From contig CAWGUB010000024.1 in NCBI GenBank assembly GCA_963825575.1, positions 30,602 to 94,601 of the forward strand: a stretch of DNA of 64,000 bases, written 5' to 3'. The position numbers and the translations under genes are program-made. Positions within the stretch are counted from its first letter, which is position 1. Each line of letters opens with the position of its first letter. The notes under the pieces were generated by a model that was given only the letters and a program-made list of their open reading frames with translations, ran no database searches and was not told the DNA's origin. Origin of the DNA: JAFDBW01 sp963825575. Lineage in GTDB: Bacteria > Desulfobacterota > Desulfuromonadia > Desulfuromonadales > BM103. Of the stretch, positions 47,986 through 57,030 are shown in pieces.

Positions 47986-48745
47986 TGAGCGGATGCCCCT
48001 GACCTCACACCTCGAGGAACTGCGGCGCAAACTGATCATCTCCGGGGTTTCCTGGCTGGTGGCTTTTCTCGCCTGTTACAGCTTCGCCGAACCTTTGTTC
48101 GACATGATTGCCTCACCGGTTCGTGCCGCCCTGCCGGAAGGCACCTCGCTGGTTTTCATCACCGCAACAGAGCCCTTCTTCACCTATCTGAAGATCGGAG
48201 CCCTGGCCGGCCTGCTGGTTTCAATGCCGGTGATCTTCTGGCAGATCTGGTCATTTGTCGCTCCCGGTCTGTACCAGAACGAAAAACGCTACATCTTTCC
48301 CTTTGTCCTGGCCAGCACCCTGTGTTTTGCGACCGGTGCTTTTTTCGGCTATCGATTCGTCTTTCCCATGGCATTCAAGGTCCTGATCGAATTCGGGACC
48401 GGCAGCGGCGAACTCAGTGCCATGCTTTCCATGGGCTCCTACCTGTCTCTCTCCAGCAAGTTGCTGCTCGCCTTCGGCCTGGTTTTTGAGCTTCCGGTGG
48501 TCATCTTCTTTCTCGCCCGCATGGGGATCGTCGACCACAAAATGCTCGCACGCAACCGCAAGTTCGCCCTGCTCGCGGCCTTTCTGATCGGGGCGATGCT
48601 GACTCCTCCGGACGTCTTCTCGCAAACCGCCCTGGCGCTACCCTTTATCGTCCTCTACGAGATCGGCATCATCGTTGCCCGACTGTTCGGCAAACGTCGC
48701 AAGGTTGCCGACGAGGAAAGCGCTGACACCCCGACTGCCGAATAA
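47978..48745 (+). CDS. tatC: Twin-arginine translocase subunit TatC
   Basis: 255 residues from the ATG at 47978, which overlaps the tatA stop and is preceded by GAGGGC. Six membrane helices, with the TatC N-terminal signature MPLTSHLEELRRKLIIS, the ITATEPFFTYLKIG block, the first-loop F-x-APGLYQNEKRYIFPF segment and TPPDVFSQ in the last loop. It binds the RR signal and forms the receptor with TatA/B. The charged C-terminal tail is short. Confidence 0.97.
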   Translation: MSDERMPLTSHLEELRRKLIISGVSWLVAFLACYSFAEPLFDMIASPVRAALPEGTSLVFITATEPFFTYLKIGALAGLLVSMPVIFWQIWSFVAPGLYQNEKRYIFPFVLASTLCFATGAFFGYRFVFPMAFKVLIEFGTGSGELSAMLSMGSYLSLSSKLLLAFGLVFELPVVIFFLARMGIVDHKMLARNRKFALLAAFLIGAMLTPPDVFSQTALALPFIVLYEIGIIVARLFGKRRKVADEESADTPTAE

Positions 48746-48859
48746 CAGACCACCTGCCCTGTCTCCAGCAGATGCAACAATCGGTCTTGCATGCAACCCT
48801 TGTGTTTAAGACGTCATCGATTACAATTTCAACATCTTTGCCTGCTGTGAGACATCATT

Positions 48860-50533
48860 ATGTTCCTCGATTATCTGACCGGACTGCTGCACGAGAACCA
48901 GGCCCTGCTGTTCTTTGTCGTGCTGGGTTTCGGCTACCTGCTCGGCAAGATTAAAATCAAGGGATTCGAATTCGGCCCCGTAGCCGGAGTGCTGTTTGTC
49001 GGCCTGGTGTTTGGCCATTACGGCTATGGTGAAAACCTGCCCTTACAGAGCGTTGGCTTCATGATGTTCATTTTTTCGGTCGGCCTGCAGGCCGGCCCAC
49101 GCTTCTTTTCGGTTTTGATGCAGGACGGCCTGCGCTACTTTGTTCTCGCCCTGGTAGTGGCCGTCAGCGGTTTTGCCGTCGCGACGGTGACCACACTGAT
49201 CTTCTCTCTTGAGCCGGGCTCCTCTGCAGGAATCCTCGCTGGAGCACTGACCACAACTCCGACCCTGGCCGCCGCAGAAGACGCCATTCGCAGCGGCACG
49301 ATCTTGCCACCGGAGGGCTTCTCAAAAGAGATGATGCTGAGCAACATCATGACCGGCTACGCGATCACCTACCTGTTTGGCCTGATCGGCCTGATCCTGC
49401 TGATCCGCGTGATCCCGATAGTGACCAAGGTCAACCTGGTGGATGAAGCCAGGGCCCTCGCTGGTGACGATATTGCCTCGAGCAACAACCAGATGGCCGA
49501 TCTCGGCAAGATCGTCACCCGGGCCTTCCTGGTACAGAAGCAGGACTTCGTCGGTAAAACCTTTGGTGATTACCTGAAGTCCGGGGTCGGTGCCGTGACC
49601 GTACACAAGGTCAAACGTGGACAAGAGTTCGTTCCGATCAATGCGGACACAACTCTGCAAATCGGCGACAAGGTTTCCTTTGTCGGTGCGCAAAACAGGT
49701 TGATTTTGGGCCCGGAAAAAATCGGCCCCGAGATCATCGACCCGGACCTGCTCGATGCAGCAACGGAATCCTGCCTGATCGTCATCACCCGCAAGAAAGC
49801 CATGGGCATGAGCATCAGCCGTAAAAGTATCAGCCAGAAATACGGTTGTGTCCTGGCAGAGGTAAAACGTCTGGGGGTTGCCGTGCCGCTCGACCCTCAC
49901 GTTGTTTTGCATCGCGGAGATGTTCTGAATATCACCGGGCCGATTGCCAGCATCGAACGCATGCAGAAATCTCTGGGCCACGCCGAGCGCGACATCGATG
50001 AGACCGACCTGCTGACCTTCGCCCTCGGCATCGCAGCCGGGATCCTGGTTGGCAGCCATACCATCCAGGTGATGGGTGTCGATGTTGGGCTCGGCACCGC
50101 CGGCGGCCTGTTGTCCGTTGGCCTGGTGATCGGGTTTTTACGTTCAATCCACCCGACCTTCGGTCGCATGCCGAGCGCAGCCCGTTACGTCGTGATGGAA
50201 CTCGGCATGCTCTTCTTCATGAGTGCCATCGGACTCAGGGCCGGCCACGGGATCGTTGCGGCGCTGAAAGAGTCCGGTGCGGCGCTGATCGTGGCAGGGA
50301 TGCTGACCACCGTCATTCCGGTCCTGTTCAGTTACTTCATCGGTCGCAAGGTTTTGAAAATCAACCCTGTCCTGCTCCTCGGCGCAATCACCGGGGCAAT
50401 GACCAGCGGAGCTTGCCTGAGCATCGTCAACAAAGAAGCCCAGAGCACGATTCCGTCCCTTGGCTACACTGGCGCCTACGCCTTTGCCAACATTTTCCTC
50501 ACGGTTGCGGGTAGCCTGATCTTGCTTATATAG
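48860..50533 (+). CDS. AspT/YidE-type (AAE family) transporter with two TrkA-C domains
   Basis: 557 residues. The N-terminal membrane half (about residues 1-190, with about five helices) and the C-terminal half (about 390-557) each contain the GxxxG-rich 'AspT/YidE/YbjL duplication' pattern (GILAGALTTTPTLAAAEDAI near 130; LLLGAITGAMTSGACLSIV near 510). Between them are two cytosolic TrkA-C (RCK-C) domains (about 205-285 and 295-375). Known relatives exchange aspartate for alanine or move other anions; the substrate is undetermined here. It has no operon partner. Confidence 0.88.
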   Translation: MFLDYLTGLLHENQALLFFVVLGFGYLLGKIKIKGFEFGPVAGVLFVGLVFGHYGYGENLPLQSVGFMMFIFSVGLQAGPRFFSVLMQDGLRYFVLALVVAVSGFAVATVTTLIFSLEPGSSAGILAGALTTTPTLAAAEDAIRSGTILPPEGFSKEMMLSNIMTGYAITYLFGLIGLILLIRVIPIVTKVNLVDEARALAGDDIASSNNQMADLGKIVTRAFLVQKQDFVGKTFGDYLKSGVGAVTVHKVKRGQEFVPINADTTLQIGDKVSFVGAQNRLILGPEKIGPEIIDPDLLDAATESCLIVITRKKAMGMSISRKSISQKYGCVLAEVKRLGVAVPLDPHVVLHRGDVLNITGPIASIERMQKSLGHAERDIDETDLLTFALGIAAGILVGSHTIQVMGVDVGLGTAGGLLSVGLVIGFLRSIHPTFGRMPSAARYVVMELGMLFFMSAIGLRAGHGIVAALKESGAALIVAGMLTTVIPVLFSYFIGRKVLKINPVLLLGAITGAMTSGACLSIVNKEAQSTIPSLGYTGAYAFANIFLTVAGSLILLI

Positions 50534-50764
50534 CCGCGCTGCGGCATTATCTCCTGCCTCCGCAGCACCCGGAGTTGCCCGCGTGAACCCTCGGCATAGA
50601 TTGCAATCCTGGAAAAAACGGCATCGTCGCGGTGCTGACCATATCCGGCCGAGCGACCCTTCGATGCCGTTTACTCCTCATACAGCCCGGAGCCCTGGTT
50701 GTCCCTGGCAAAACCGTACCCGGCGTCGGCCTTGTCAGGCGACGGCAGATCTTTTACCCGGTGG

Positions 50765-51598
50765 CTATTTCAGCTCCGCGTCGATCGCCCTGCGGAAGCC
50801 CGCGAGACTGCTATCCTTGAGTTGTACACCGTTGATGTAAACTGACGGCGTACCCCGGACACCGGAGGCGGCGCCCAACTGCAAATCCGCGGCTATCTCC
50901 TGCTGCAGTGCCGGGTCTGCGATATCCTTGTCGAAACGGTCCATATCGAGACCAACGCTTTCGGCCAACTCACGGATCTTGCCATTGTTCAGCTTGTTGT
51001 AGTTGGCAAACAGCTGATCGTGCAACGGCCAGAACTTGCCCTGGTTGCGTGCGGCAATGCTGGCAATCGCAGCCTGCCGGGCAGACTTGTGCATGTTCAG
51101 GGGAAAATGTTTAAAAACCATGCGAACCTGGGTCGGATAGGCGGCCACAACCTGGTTGAGCGTCGGCACCAGGCGGGCGCAGTAGGGGCACTCGAAATCA
51201 TCGAAAACCGTAATGGTCACCGGAGCATTCTCCGGGCCCTTGGTTGCAGAATTGTTCACCGGCAGGACATAAATAACCGAGAGATCGATAAACTGCAGTT
51301 CTTTACTCTTGGCATTGCCAAGATAGAGCCGCCTGCCATCGGGTGATACTTCCAGCGTGGTCGTATCCTCGTCAGCCTGGAACCGCTCCATGGCCTGGCC
51401 ATCGGCAGAGAAAATCTGTACGGTCCCGCCTTCGAGCAGAACAAACAGGCGGCCATCGCTGACACTCTGGGCAACATCCAGTGGTGTCTTGCCAAGGGGT
51501 TGGCGTTTCTGCAGTTCAATCTGCATTTCCGCACAAACGGATACCGCGGCCAGAATTAAACCAAGGATCAGCAAGGGAACACGAACTCTTCTTGTCAT
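50765..51598 (-). CDS. Secreted DsbA-family thioredoxin-like protein with an N-terminal beta-repeat domain
   Basis: 277 residues from the ATG at 51598 (GAGAGG upstream). A signal peptide (about 1-24, ending SVCA) is followed by about 75 residues that resemble a pair of beta-propeller/NHL-type blades (PLDVAQSVSDGRLFVLLEGG, then TLEVSPDGRRLYLGNAK). After that comes a DsbA-like thioredoxin domain (from about residue 110) with active site DDFECPYCARLVP, a helical insertion, and cis-Pro in VRGTPSVYINGVQL. The oxidase/isomerase domain is like the DsbA/DsbG-like proteins of Desulfuromonadales; the fused N-terminal part is unusual. Substrates unknown. Confidence 0.87.
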   Translation of the reverse strand: MTRRVRVPLLILGLILAAVSVCAEMQIELQKRQPLGKTPLDVAQSVSDGRLFVLLEGGTVQIFSADGQAMERFQADEDTTTLEVSPDGRRLYLGNAKSKELQFIDLSVIYVLPVNNSATKGPENAPVTITVFDDFECPYCARLVPTLNQVVAAYPTQVRMVFKHFPLNMHKSARQAAIASIAARNQGKFWPLHDQLFANYNKLNNGKIRELAESVGLDMDRFDKDIADPALQQEIAADLQLGAASGVRGTPSVYINGVQLKDSSLAGFRRAIDAELK

Positions 51599-51753
51599 TT
51601 CAGCAACCTCTCGCTTAAGGATATGATCTACTGTCGAAATCAGTTTCATGCCTTTTACCATCCCTATAATGTCCCGCAGCGATATCTGATGTCAATCTCT
51701 ACGCGTGTCACCTCTTGACATTCGCCCCGTGCAGCGGCATAACTTGAAGCGCT

Positions 51754-52680
51754 ATGATTACTCCGGCCCTGGCTATACACAACCTGTCAAAAGAATATGA
51801 CGGCGCCCTTGCGGTGAACGATCTCTCTTTTAGCATTGCCCCGGGCGAAATATTTGGCCTGCTTGGCCCTAATGGTGCGGGCAAGAGCACCACGATCAAC
51901 ATGATTGGCGGGGTAACCCACATCGGCACCGGCTCGATAGAAATCTTCGGCCATGACAACCGCAGGGATTATCGCATCGCCCGGCGCATGGTCGGGGTCA
52001 TGCACCAGGAAATCGTGATTGACAATTTCTTCACCATTGACCAGGCGCTGCGCTTCCACGCCGGCTATTACGGTGTGCGCGACGATGCGGAATGGCGGGA
52101 GAACCTGATTGATCGCCTCGGCCTCAAACCTCACCTGCACAAGGTCATGATCAAACTGTCCGGGGGTCTCAAACGCCGCTTCATGATTGCAAAAGCCCTG
52201 ATACACAAACCGAAGCTGCTGATTCTCGATGAACCAACCGCCGGGGTCGATGTAGAACTGCGCCATACTCTCTGGGCTTTCGTTCGCGAAATCAACCGGC
52301 AGGGAACCACCATCCTGCTGACCACGCATTACCTGGAAGAAGCCGAACAGATGTGCGACCGGATCGCCATTATGCACCATGGCAACCTGATCGCCCTGCA
52401 ATCAACCGCCAGCCTGCTGAAAGAGCTCGGCACCCGCAGCATCCTGGTTCACCTTGAGAAACCGATCAATCAGATTCCCGCAAACCTCTGCTGCCAGAGT
52501 GCGGAACTTGACGAGGCCGGGACAACCCTGCAGCTGACCCTGTCGGCCAATCAACCGACCGGCGAACTGTTGAAAAGCCTGTGTGACCTTGGTCTGCCTA
52601 TCGCTGATCTTGAGACCCAGAGGGCCGGGCTCGAAGAGATCTTCTTACAGATCACTCAAACCGGCCGGTACACGCCATGA
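51754..52680 (+). CDS. ABC exporter ATP-binding protein (YadG-like)
   Basis: 308 residues, full ATPase domain: Walker A GPNGAGKSTTINM near residue 37, Q-loop MHQE, signature LSGGLKRRFMIAKAL near 135, Walker B LLILDEPTAGVD, and the H-loop TTHYLEEAE. The C-terminal 80 residues form the extra domain common to ABC-2 exporters of the DrrA/NodI class. By eye, the spacing and length are very close to E. coli YadG, whose partner YadH matches the next gene. The permease start overlaps its stop (ATGA). Substrate unknown. Confidence 0.94.
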   Translation: MITPALAIHNLSKEYDGALAVNDLSFSIAPGEIFGLLGPNGAGKSTTINMIGGVTHIGTGSIEIFGHDNRRDYRIARRMVGVMHQEIVIDNFFTIDQALRFHAGYYGVRDDAEWRENLIDRLGLKPHLHKVMIKLSGGLKRRFMIAKALIHKPKLLILDEPTAGVDVELRHTLWAFVREINRQGTTILLTTHYLEEAEQMCDRIAIMHHGNLIALQSTASLLKELGTRSILVHLEKPINQIPANLCCQSAELDEAGTTLQLTLSANQPTGELLKSLCDLGLPIADLETQRAGLEEIFLQITQTGRYTP

Positions 52681-53465
52681 ATCAGTATCGTGAACCAACA
52701 TTCATCAGCTGGCTGCCTTTTTATACCCTGTTGCAGAAGGAGATCCGCCGTTTCTTAAGGGTTGCGTCCCAGACCCTGGTGACACCAGTGATTACCGCCT
52801 CTCTGTACCTCTTTATCTTCGGCGCAACCCTGGGGGAACGCATCAGTGTCCTGGAAGGTTTCAGCTACGCCCAATTCGTCATTCCGGGGCTGATTCTGAT
52901 GGGCGTCATCAACAATTCCTTTTCCAACGTCGCTTCTTCTTTATTCATGTCGCGCTATCTCGGCAACATCGTTGATCTGCTGGTCACGCCGATCACCCCG
53001 GCCCAGTTTATCCTGGCCTATACCCTTGCCGCCATGCTGCGTGGCCTTGCCGTCGGCACGATCGTCTGGATAATTTCCTGCCTGTTTGCCACGCTCCCCT
53101 GGGCACACCCCCTGGCTGCGATCAGCATGGCCTGCCTGGCCAGCGTCCTGTTTGCCCAGTTCGGGATCATTGCGGCGATTCACGCCGACAATTTTGATTC
53201 CCTGTCGATGTATACCAACTTCATCATCCTGCCGCTGATCTATCTCGGCGGGGTCTTTTACCCGATCTCCATCCTGCCTCCGCTCTGGGCGAAACTGTCT
53301 CACCTGAACCCGCTTTTTTATCTGATCGACGGCTTCCGTCACGCCTTGCTCGGGGTTGGAGACCTGTCTTTTGCTGTTTCTTTCGGCGTGGTCGCGGTGA
53401 TGACGCTCGTTCTTTTCTGCTGGGCGGCAACCCTGATCACACGCAGCTACCGGTTACGAAACTGA
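52677..53465 (+). CDS. ABC-2 type exporter permease (YadH-like)
   Basis: 262 residues, about six membrane helices, with the ABC-2 signature around HLNPLFYLIDGFRHALLG near residue 210. The N-terminal helix (FYTLLQKEIRRFLRVASQTL) is the amphipathic coupling helix. It forms the transporter with the preceding ATPase, either as a 2+2 complex. A terminator follows. The pair might export a lipid-like or polysaccharide-related molecule, as other NodJ-type permeases do, but there is no biosynthetic gene nearby to indicate the cargo. Confidence 0.93.
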   Translation: MNQYREPTFISWLPFYTLLQKEIRRFLRVASQTLVTPVITASLYLFIFGATLGERISVLEGFSYAQFVIPGLILMGVINNSFSNVASSLFMSRYLGNIVDLLVTPITPAQFILAYTLAAMLRGLAVGTIVWIISCLFATLPWAHPLAAISMACLASVLFAQFGIIAAIHADNFDSLSMYTNFIILPLIYLGGVFYPISILPPLWAKLSHLNPLFYLIDGFRHALLGVGDLSFAVSFGVVAVMTLVLFCWAATLITRSYRLRN

Positions 53466-53486
53466 GCCTCTCTTGGCAGACCAATG

Positions 53487-53517
53487 AAAAAGCCCGCTCA
53501 ATGAATTGAACGGGCTC
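53487..53517. terminator. Terminator between the ABC permease and gntR genes
   Basis: AGCCCG(C)TCAAT pairs with ATTGA(A)CGGGCT, one mismatch, with an A-run on the left that gives a U-run for minus-strand transcripts. It serves gntR and can also stop readthrough from the permease gene. Confidence 0.85.
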
Positions 53518-53554
53518 TCGTGTTAATTGACAAGCTTTGGTTAACGCTTGCGGG

Positions 53555-54253
53555 TCATTCCCGTACAGAGGTGACCGTTTCGCCAGCTTTATCCGACTGC
53601 ACCATGCTCTGGATCAGGACCTCGGCGCCGATTGTTGCAGCGTGCCGCACCAGGCTGTCGGCTCGATCGCCATCGTGCTCCTTGAAGGCCCGGATCATAT
53701 TGCGATGTTCTTCCACGGAAATTTCCATGCGCCCCGGCTGGGACAATGAAGCCAGGCGCAGACGCTTGAACCTCATTACCAACTGATTGATCATGTCGTA
53801 AAGCTTTTCATTGCCCGCGGCCTTGATGAACACTTCATGAAACTCGTTATGCACACGGAAGAAGCTTTTGACATCGCCGTCCTTGGCAATTTGTGCCAGG
53901 CGCTGATTGATTGTTTCGAGACGTTCGATATCCTTGTCAGTCAACTTTTCCGCTGCCATTTTTGCGGCGAACCCTTCAAGGATTATCTTGATCGCGTAAA
54001 ACTCTTCGATATCCCGCTCTGACAACGAGGCAACCACCGCGCCTTTACGTGGCACCACCAACAGGTACCCCTCGGATTCAAGCTGCCGAAAGGCCTCCCG
54101 GATCGGCGTGCGACTGATACCGAAGCGCTCTGCCAGCTCCGGCTCGGAAACCCGTTCGCCCGGCTTCAAGGATCCTTTCAGGATGGCATCCCGGATCGTC
54201 TCCAGAATTTTTTCACGCAACGTCTGGTGTCTTTCAATCTGTTTTCTACGCAC
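53555..54253 (-). CDS. GntR-family (FCD/FadR-type) transcriptional regulator
   Basis: 232 residues. The N-terminal winged helix has the GntR signature EPELAERFGISRTPIREAFR (about residues 40-60) preceded by LREKILETIRDAILKG. The C-terminal FCD domain (about 85-220) is all-helical and has the metal-binding residues of that group (FFRVHNEFHEVFIKA, and EEHRNMIRAFKEHD with HAATIGAEVL). The GTG at 54253 has CGGAG eight bases upstream; a GTG 48 bases earlier overlaps the operator and is less likely. FCD regulators sense organic acids such as pyruvate, lactate or acyl-CoA-related ligands. It probably autoregulates. Confidence 0.92.
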   Translation of the reverse strand: MRRKQIERHQTLREKILETIRDAILKGSLKPGERVSEPELAERFGISRTPIREAFRQLESEGYLLVVPRKGAVVASLSERDIEEFYAIKIILEGFAAKMAAEKLTDKDIERLETINQRLAQIAKDGDVKSFFRVHNEFHEVFIKAAGNEKLYDMINQLVMRFKRLRLASLSQPGRMEISVEEHRNMIRAFKEHDGDRADSLVRHAATIGAEVLIQSMVQSDKAGETVTSVRE

Positions 54254-54283
54254 AGGAAACTCCGTTCTATTAGAATCCTGGAA

Positions 54284-54300
54284 ATTGTATACTGTATACA
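54284..54300. promoter_or_regulatory. Probable GntR operator upstream of gntR
   Basis: ATTGTATACTGTATACA, a partly palindromic site 31 bp upstream of the chosen gntR start. The 12-mer ATACTGTATACA is identical to the site in front of sfrB. TNGTATACNA-type palindromes are common for FCD-GntR proteins. Confidence 0.6.
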
Positions 54301-54408
54301 CTGAATGTCAAGCCATTTCTCTCTGCAGCGCAAGGCTAAACCGCTTAACTGCTTGCCTTTTACTCCACCCGTGATTATCATCGTTACAACTTTATGCAAG
54401 GATGTTGC

Positions 54409-55416
54409 ATGGACCCTGTTCGCCATCTTCGCTTCTCGATTGCCGCCCTCGCTTTGATTATTGCCATCGGCACGTTTGGCTATGCCATGATCGAAGACTG
54501 GCAAACCTTTGATGCCCTGTATATGACCATCATTACCCTGGCCACCGTTGGCTTCAGGGAGGTCCACGACCTCAGCCCCGAAGGCAAGATCTTTACCATC
54601 GTTCTGATCATCAGCGGGACGGGGATTATCGCCTACACCCTCAGCAGCCTGATTCAATTCACACTCGAAGGGCAGTTGCGCAAAATCCTTGGGAGGAAAA
54701 AATTGGAAAACCGCATCAGTAAACTCAGAAACCATTACATCATCTGCGGTTATGGCCGTATCGGCCATCTGATCTGTCGTGAGTTCCAGTCGCGGCCGAC
54801 ACCCTTCGTGGTCGTGGAAAAGAATCCGCACCATATTGAGCGGCTGGAACGGGAGGGCCATATGTATGTTGAAGGCGATGCGACGGATGATGAAACGTTG
54901 CAAGCGGCCGGTATCGAGCATGCCAAGGGTCTTATCACAGCGGTCACTTCCGATACCGACAACGTCTACATCACCCTCACGGCCCGTGGTCTCAATCCCA
55001 AGCTTTTCATCCTTGCCCGAGCTGGAGAAGAGGGCGCAGAGAAGAAACTGATGCGTGCCGGGGCCAGCAAGGTGATTTCGCCTTACACGATCGGCGCCAG
55101 CCGCATGGCCCAGGCAATCCTGCGTCCCTCAGTCGTCGATTTCATCGAGCTGGCCACAGCCAGCGAACATCTCGCACTGCAGATCGAGGAAATCCGCATT
55201 GCCGCCGATTCGGTCCTCGCCGGGAAAAACCTGATCAACTCCGGCATCCGCCAGAGCATGGGGATTATTATTGTCGGTATCAAGGAGTCAGACGGCAAAA
55301 TGACGTTCAACCCTCCGCCCGAAAAAAATATCGAGCCAAACGCAGTGCTGATTATTCTCGGTGAGCGCCCGGCAATCAGCCAGCTTGAAAAAATCGCCGG
55401 AGGAAGCCAATCATGA
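54409..55416 (+). CDS. Potassium channel with RCK (TrkA-N/TrkA-C) domains
   Basis: 335 residues from the ATG at 54409 (AAGGA upstream). Two membrane helices (about 8-28 and 65-88) flank a pore loop with the filter TVGFRE near residue 47, in place of the standard TVGYG/TVGFG. A TrkA-N nucleotide-binding domain (GYGRIGHLICREF near 118, ending with a conserved acidic residue) and a TrkA-C domain (about 250-330) follow. It resembles MthK/KchA-type channels gated by NAD(H), ATP or divalent ions. It overlaps the next gene by 4 bp. Confidence 0.9.
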   Translation: MDPVRHLRFSIAALALIIAIGTFGYAMIEDWQTFDALYMTIITLATVGFREVHDLSPEGKIFTIVLIISGTGIIAYTLSSLIQFTLEGQLRKILGRKKLENRISKLRNHYIICGYGRIGHLICREFQSRPTPFVVVEKNPHHIERLEREGHMYVEGDATDDETLQAAGIEHAKGLITAVTSDTDNVYITLTARGLNPKLFILARAGEEGAEKKLMRAGASKVISPYTIGASRMAQAILRPSVVDFIELATASEHLALQIEEIRIAADSVLAGKNLINSGIRQSMGIIIVGIKESDGKMTFNPPPEKNIEPNAVLIILGERPAISQLEKIAGGSQS

Positions 55417-56186
55417 CGGCTTCAGGCTTGGGAGCACATGTTCCCTGGGCACAGATCGACACCTGCCTTGCACAAGTCCTCGACCTCGGTCTGGCGCCGG
55501 AAATCGCCATCAAGGGCCCGGAGTTGGATGCCATCGACGAACAGCTTGTTCTGCGCACGGCAAAAGCCCTGGAGGACGCCGGTCTCCGACCCAGAGTTCA
55601 CGCACCCTTTTTTGATCTCAACCCCGGAGCCCTGGATCCTCTGATTCGGCAGGCAACCCGTCAGCGCCTGGAACAGACCCTCCGGGTTGCCGGTCAGCTG
55701 CAGGCCGACCTGATGATTGTTCACCCGGGTGTGGACAAGTGGCGTTATCCGAGACTCGAGCACGCCTGGTTGGACCTGGCGCGGGAATTCTTTCCTCCTC
55801 TTGTTGAACAGGCAGAGAAGGTTGACTGCTGCCTGGCAATCGAAAACATTTATGAGGAATCACCGGACATACTGGTCCAGTTGGCAGACGGTATAGATTC
55901 GAACTTTTTCGGGCATTGTTTCGATGCCGGGCACTGGCACCTGTTTGGCAGGAGACCCATGGACGAGTGGCTCAAGTCGATCAGCTCCAGACTCTTTCAT
56001 CTGCATTTGCATGACAATCATGGCCGGGCTGATGAACATCTGCCGGTCGGTGACGGAACGATCGATTTCAGCCCTCTGCAGAAACACCTCAAGCTGATGC
56101 CTGTCTCGCCGAGCATAACCCTCGAAGCGCACAGCCTCGAGCATTTGCAGCGCTCTCTGCAACAGGTTAAGCACCTGTTCGCATGA
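55413..56186 (+). CDS. Sugar phosphate isomerase/AP-endonuclease-2 family TIM-barrel protein
   Basis: 257 residues, TIM-barrel of the AP-endonuclease-2/xylose-isomerase-like superfamily. Metal-site style motifs: HAPFFDLNPG near residue 68, MIVHPGVD near 102, LAIENIYEE near 143, GHCFDAGHWHLFG near 170, FHLHLHDNHGRADEHLPVGDG near 195 and ITLEAHSLE near 235. These histidines and acids fit a divalent-metal site. Reaction unknown; relatives include sugar isomerases, hydrolases and inositol catabolic enzymes. It overlaps the potassium channel gene by 4 bp (ATGA), so the two are co-translated. Confidence 0.85.
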   Translation: MTASGLGAHVPWAQIDTCLAQVLDLGLAPEIAIKGPELDAIDEQLVLRTAKALEDAGLRPRVHAPFFDLNPGALDPLIRQATRQRLEQTLRVAGQLQADLMIVHPGVDKWRYPRLEHAWLDLAREFFPPLVEQAEKVDCCLAIENIYEESPDILVQLADGIDSNFFGHCFDAGHWHLFGRRPMDEWLKSISSRLFHLHLHDNHGRADEHLPVGDGTIDFSPLQKHLKLMPVSPSITLEAHSLEHLQRSLQQVKHLFA

Positions 56187-56229
56187 GCCGCTTCGGGCCC
56201 TCTGCTCTCGATTCCGCTTTTTGCAACTC

Positions 56230-56985
56230 ATGTCAAAACGCCATATCAATCGATTAAAGCTGTTTTTCTGCAGCCTCTGGCTCGGCCTGTTTCTCTTGGC
56301 CCTGACGCTCTGGTGGCGTTCCGGCGTCGCCCTGACCGAAACCCCGGTCATGCTGGGGCAATGGCTGGACAGTGTTGGCCTTTTCAATGCGGCCCTGATC
56401 TACATTGTCTTTTATGCCGTGCGCCCGCTGGTTCTTTTTCCCGCAACCTTGTTAACCGTCGCATCGGGATTGATTTTTGGTCCCTGGCTCGGCACACTTT
56501 TCACGATCATCGGCGAAAACGCCAGCGCCAATTTCGGGTTCGCCCTGTCCCGCTGGTTGGGCCGAAAATCGGTGGAAAGCCACCTGTCCAAACCCTTAAG
56601 CACCTGGGATGCACGTTTGCAAGAAAATGGCCTCGTCGCTGTTTTGTCGATGCGCCTGATCATGCTGCCATTCGATGCGGTGAACTTTGCTTGCGGCTTG
56701 ACCGCCGTCCGACATCGCGACTATGCGGTCGGCACCTTTATTGGCATTCTTCCGTCACTGATCGGTTTTGTTCTGCTCGGCGGGGTTGTCGCTCCCGGCG
56801 TGCAAAACCGGGCCCTGGTCGTGTCCTTGTCAATTCTGTTTATGCTGTTCGGTTTCGGTATAGCGAACATCCTCAAGCGCAAAGACATGACCAGACAGGC
56901 GATTAAAAAAGTGTCCGAGCATACAAGCGCTACAAAACCTTCTGGAGACGCCGACAAGCCGCCGGGTTCGACTGGAATGGTATAA
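56230..56985 (+). CDS. TVP38/TMEM64 (VTT/DedA-like) membrane protein
   Basis: 251 residues with about five to six membrane helices. The VTT signature is visible: the segment YAVRPLVLFPATLLTVASGL followed by FGPWLGTLFTIIGENASANF and ALSRWLGRK, then a second part with MRLIMLPFDAVNFACGLTAV. These proteins are related to DedA and lipid scramblases. The ATG at 56230 is chosen; a TTG nine bases upstream is in frame. No ribosome-binding site is obvious, so the start is tentative. It lies 43 bp after the TIM-barrel gene on the same strand and may be co-transcribed. Confidence 0.88.
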   Translation: MSKRHINRLKLFFCSLWLGLFLLALTLWWRSGVALTETPVMLGQWLDSVGLFNAALIYIVFYAVRPLVLFPATLLTVASGLIFGPWLGTLFTIIGENASANFGFALSRWLGRKSVESHLSKPLSTWDARLQENGLVAVLSMRLIMLPFDAVNFACGLTAVRHRDYAVGTFIGILPSLIGFVLLGGVVAPGVQNRALVVSLSILFMLFGFGIANILKRKDMTRQAIKKVSEHTSATKPSGDADKPPGSTGMV

Positions 56986-57030
56986 TTTTCTGGTGGTCTG
57001 ACAAGAAACGTAAAAAAAGAGCTCACAAAC

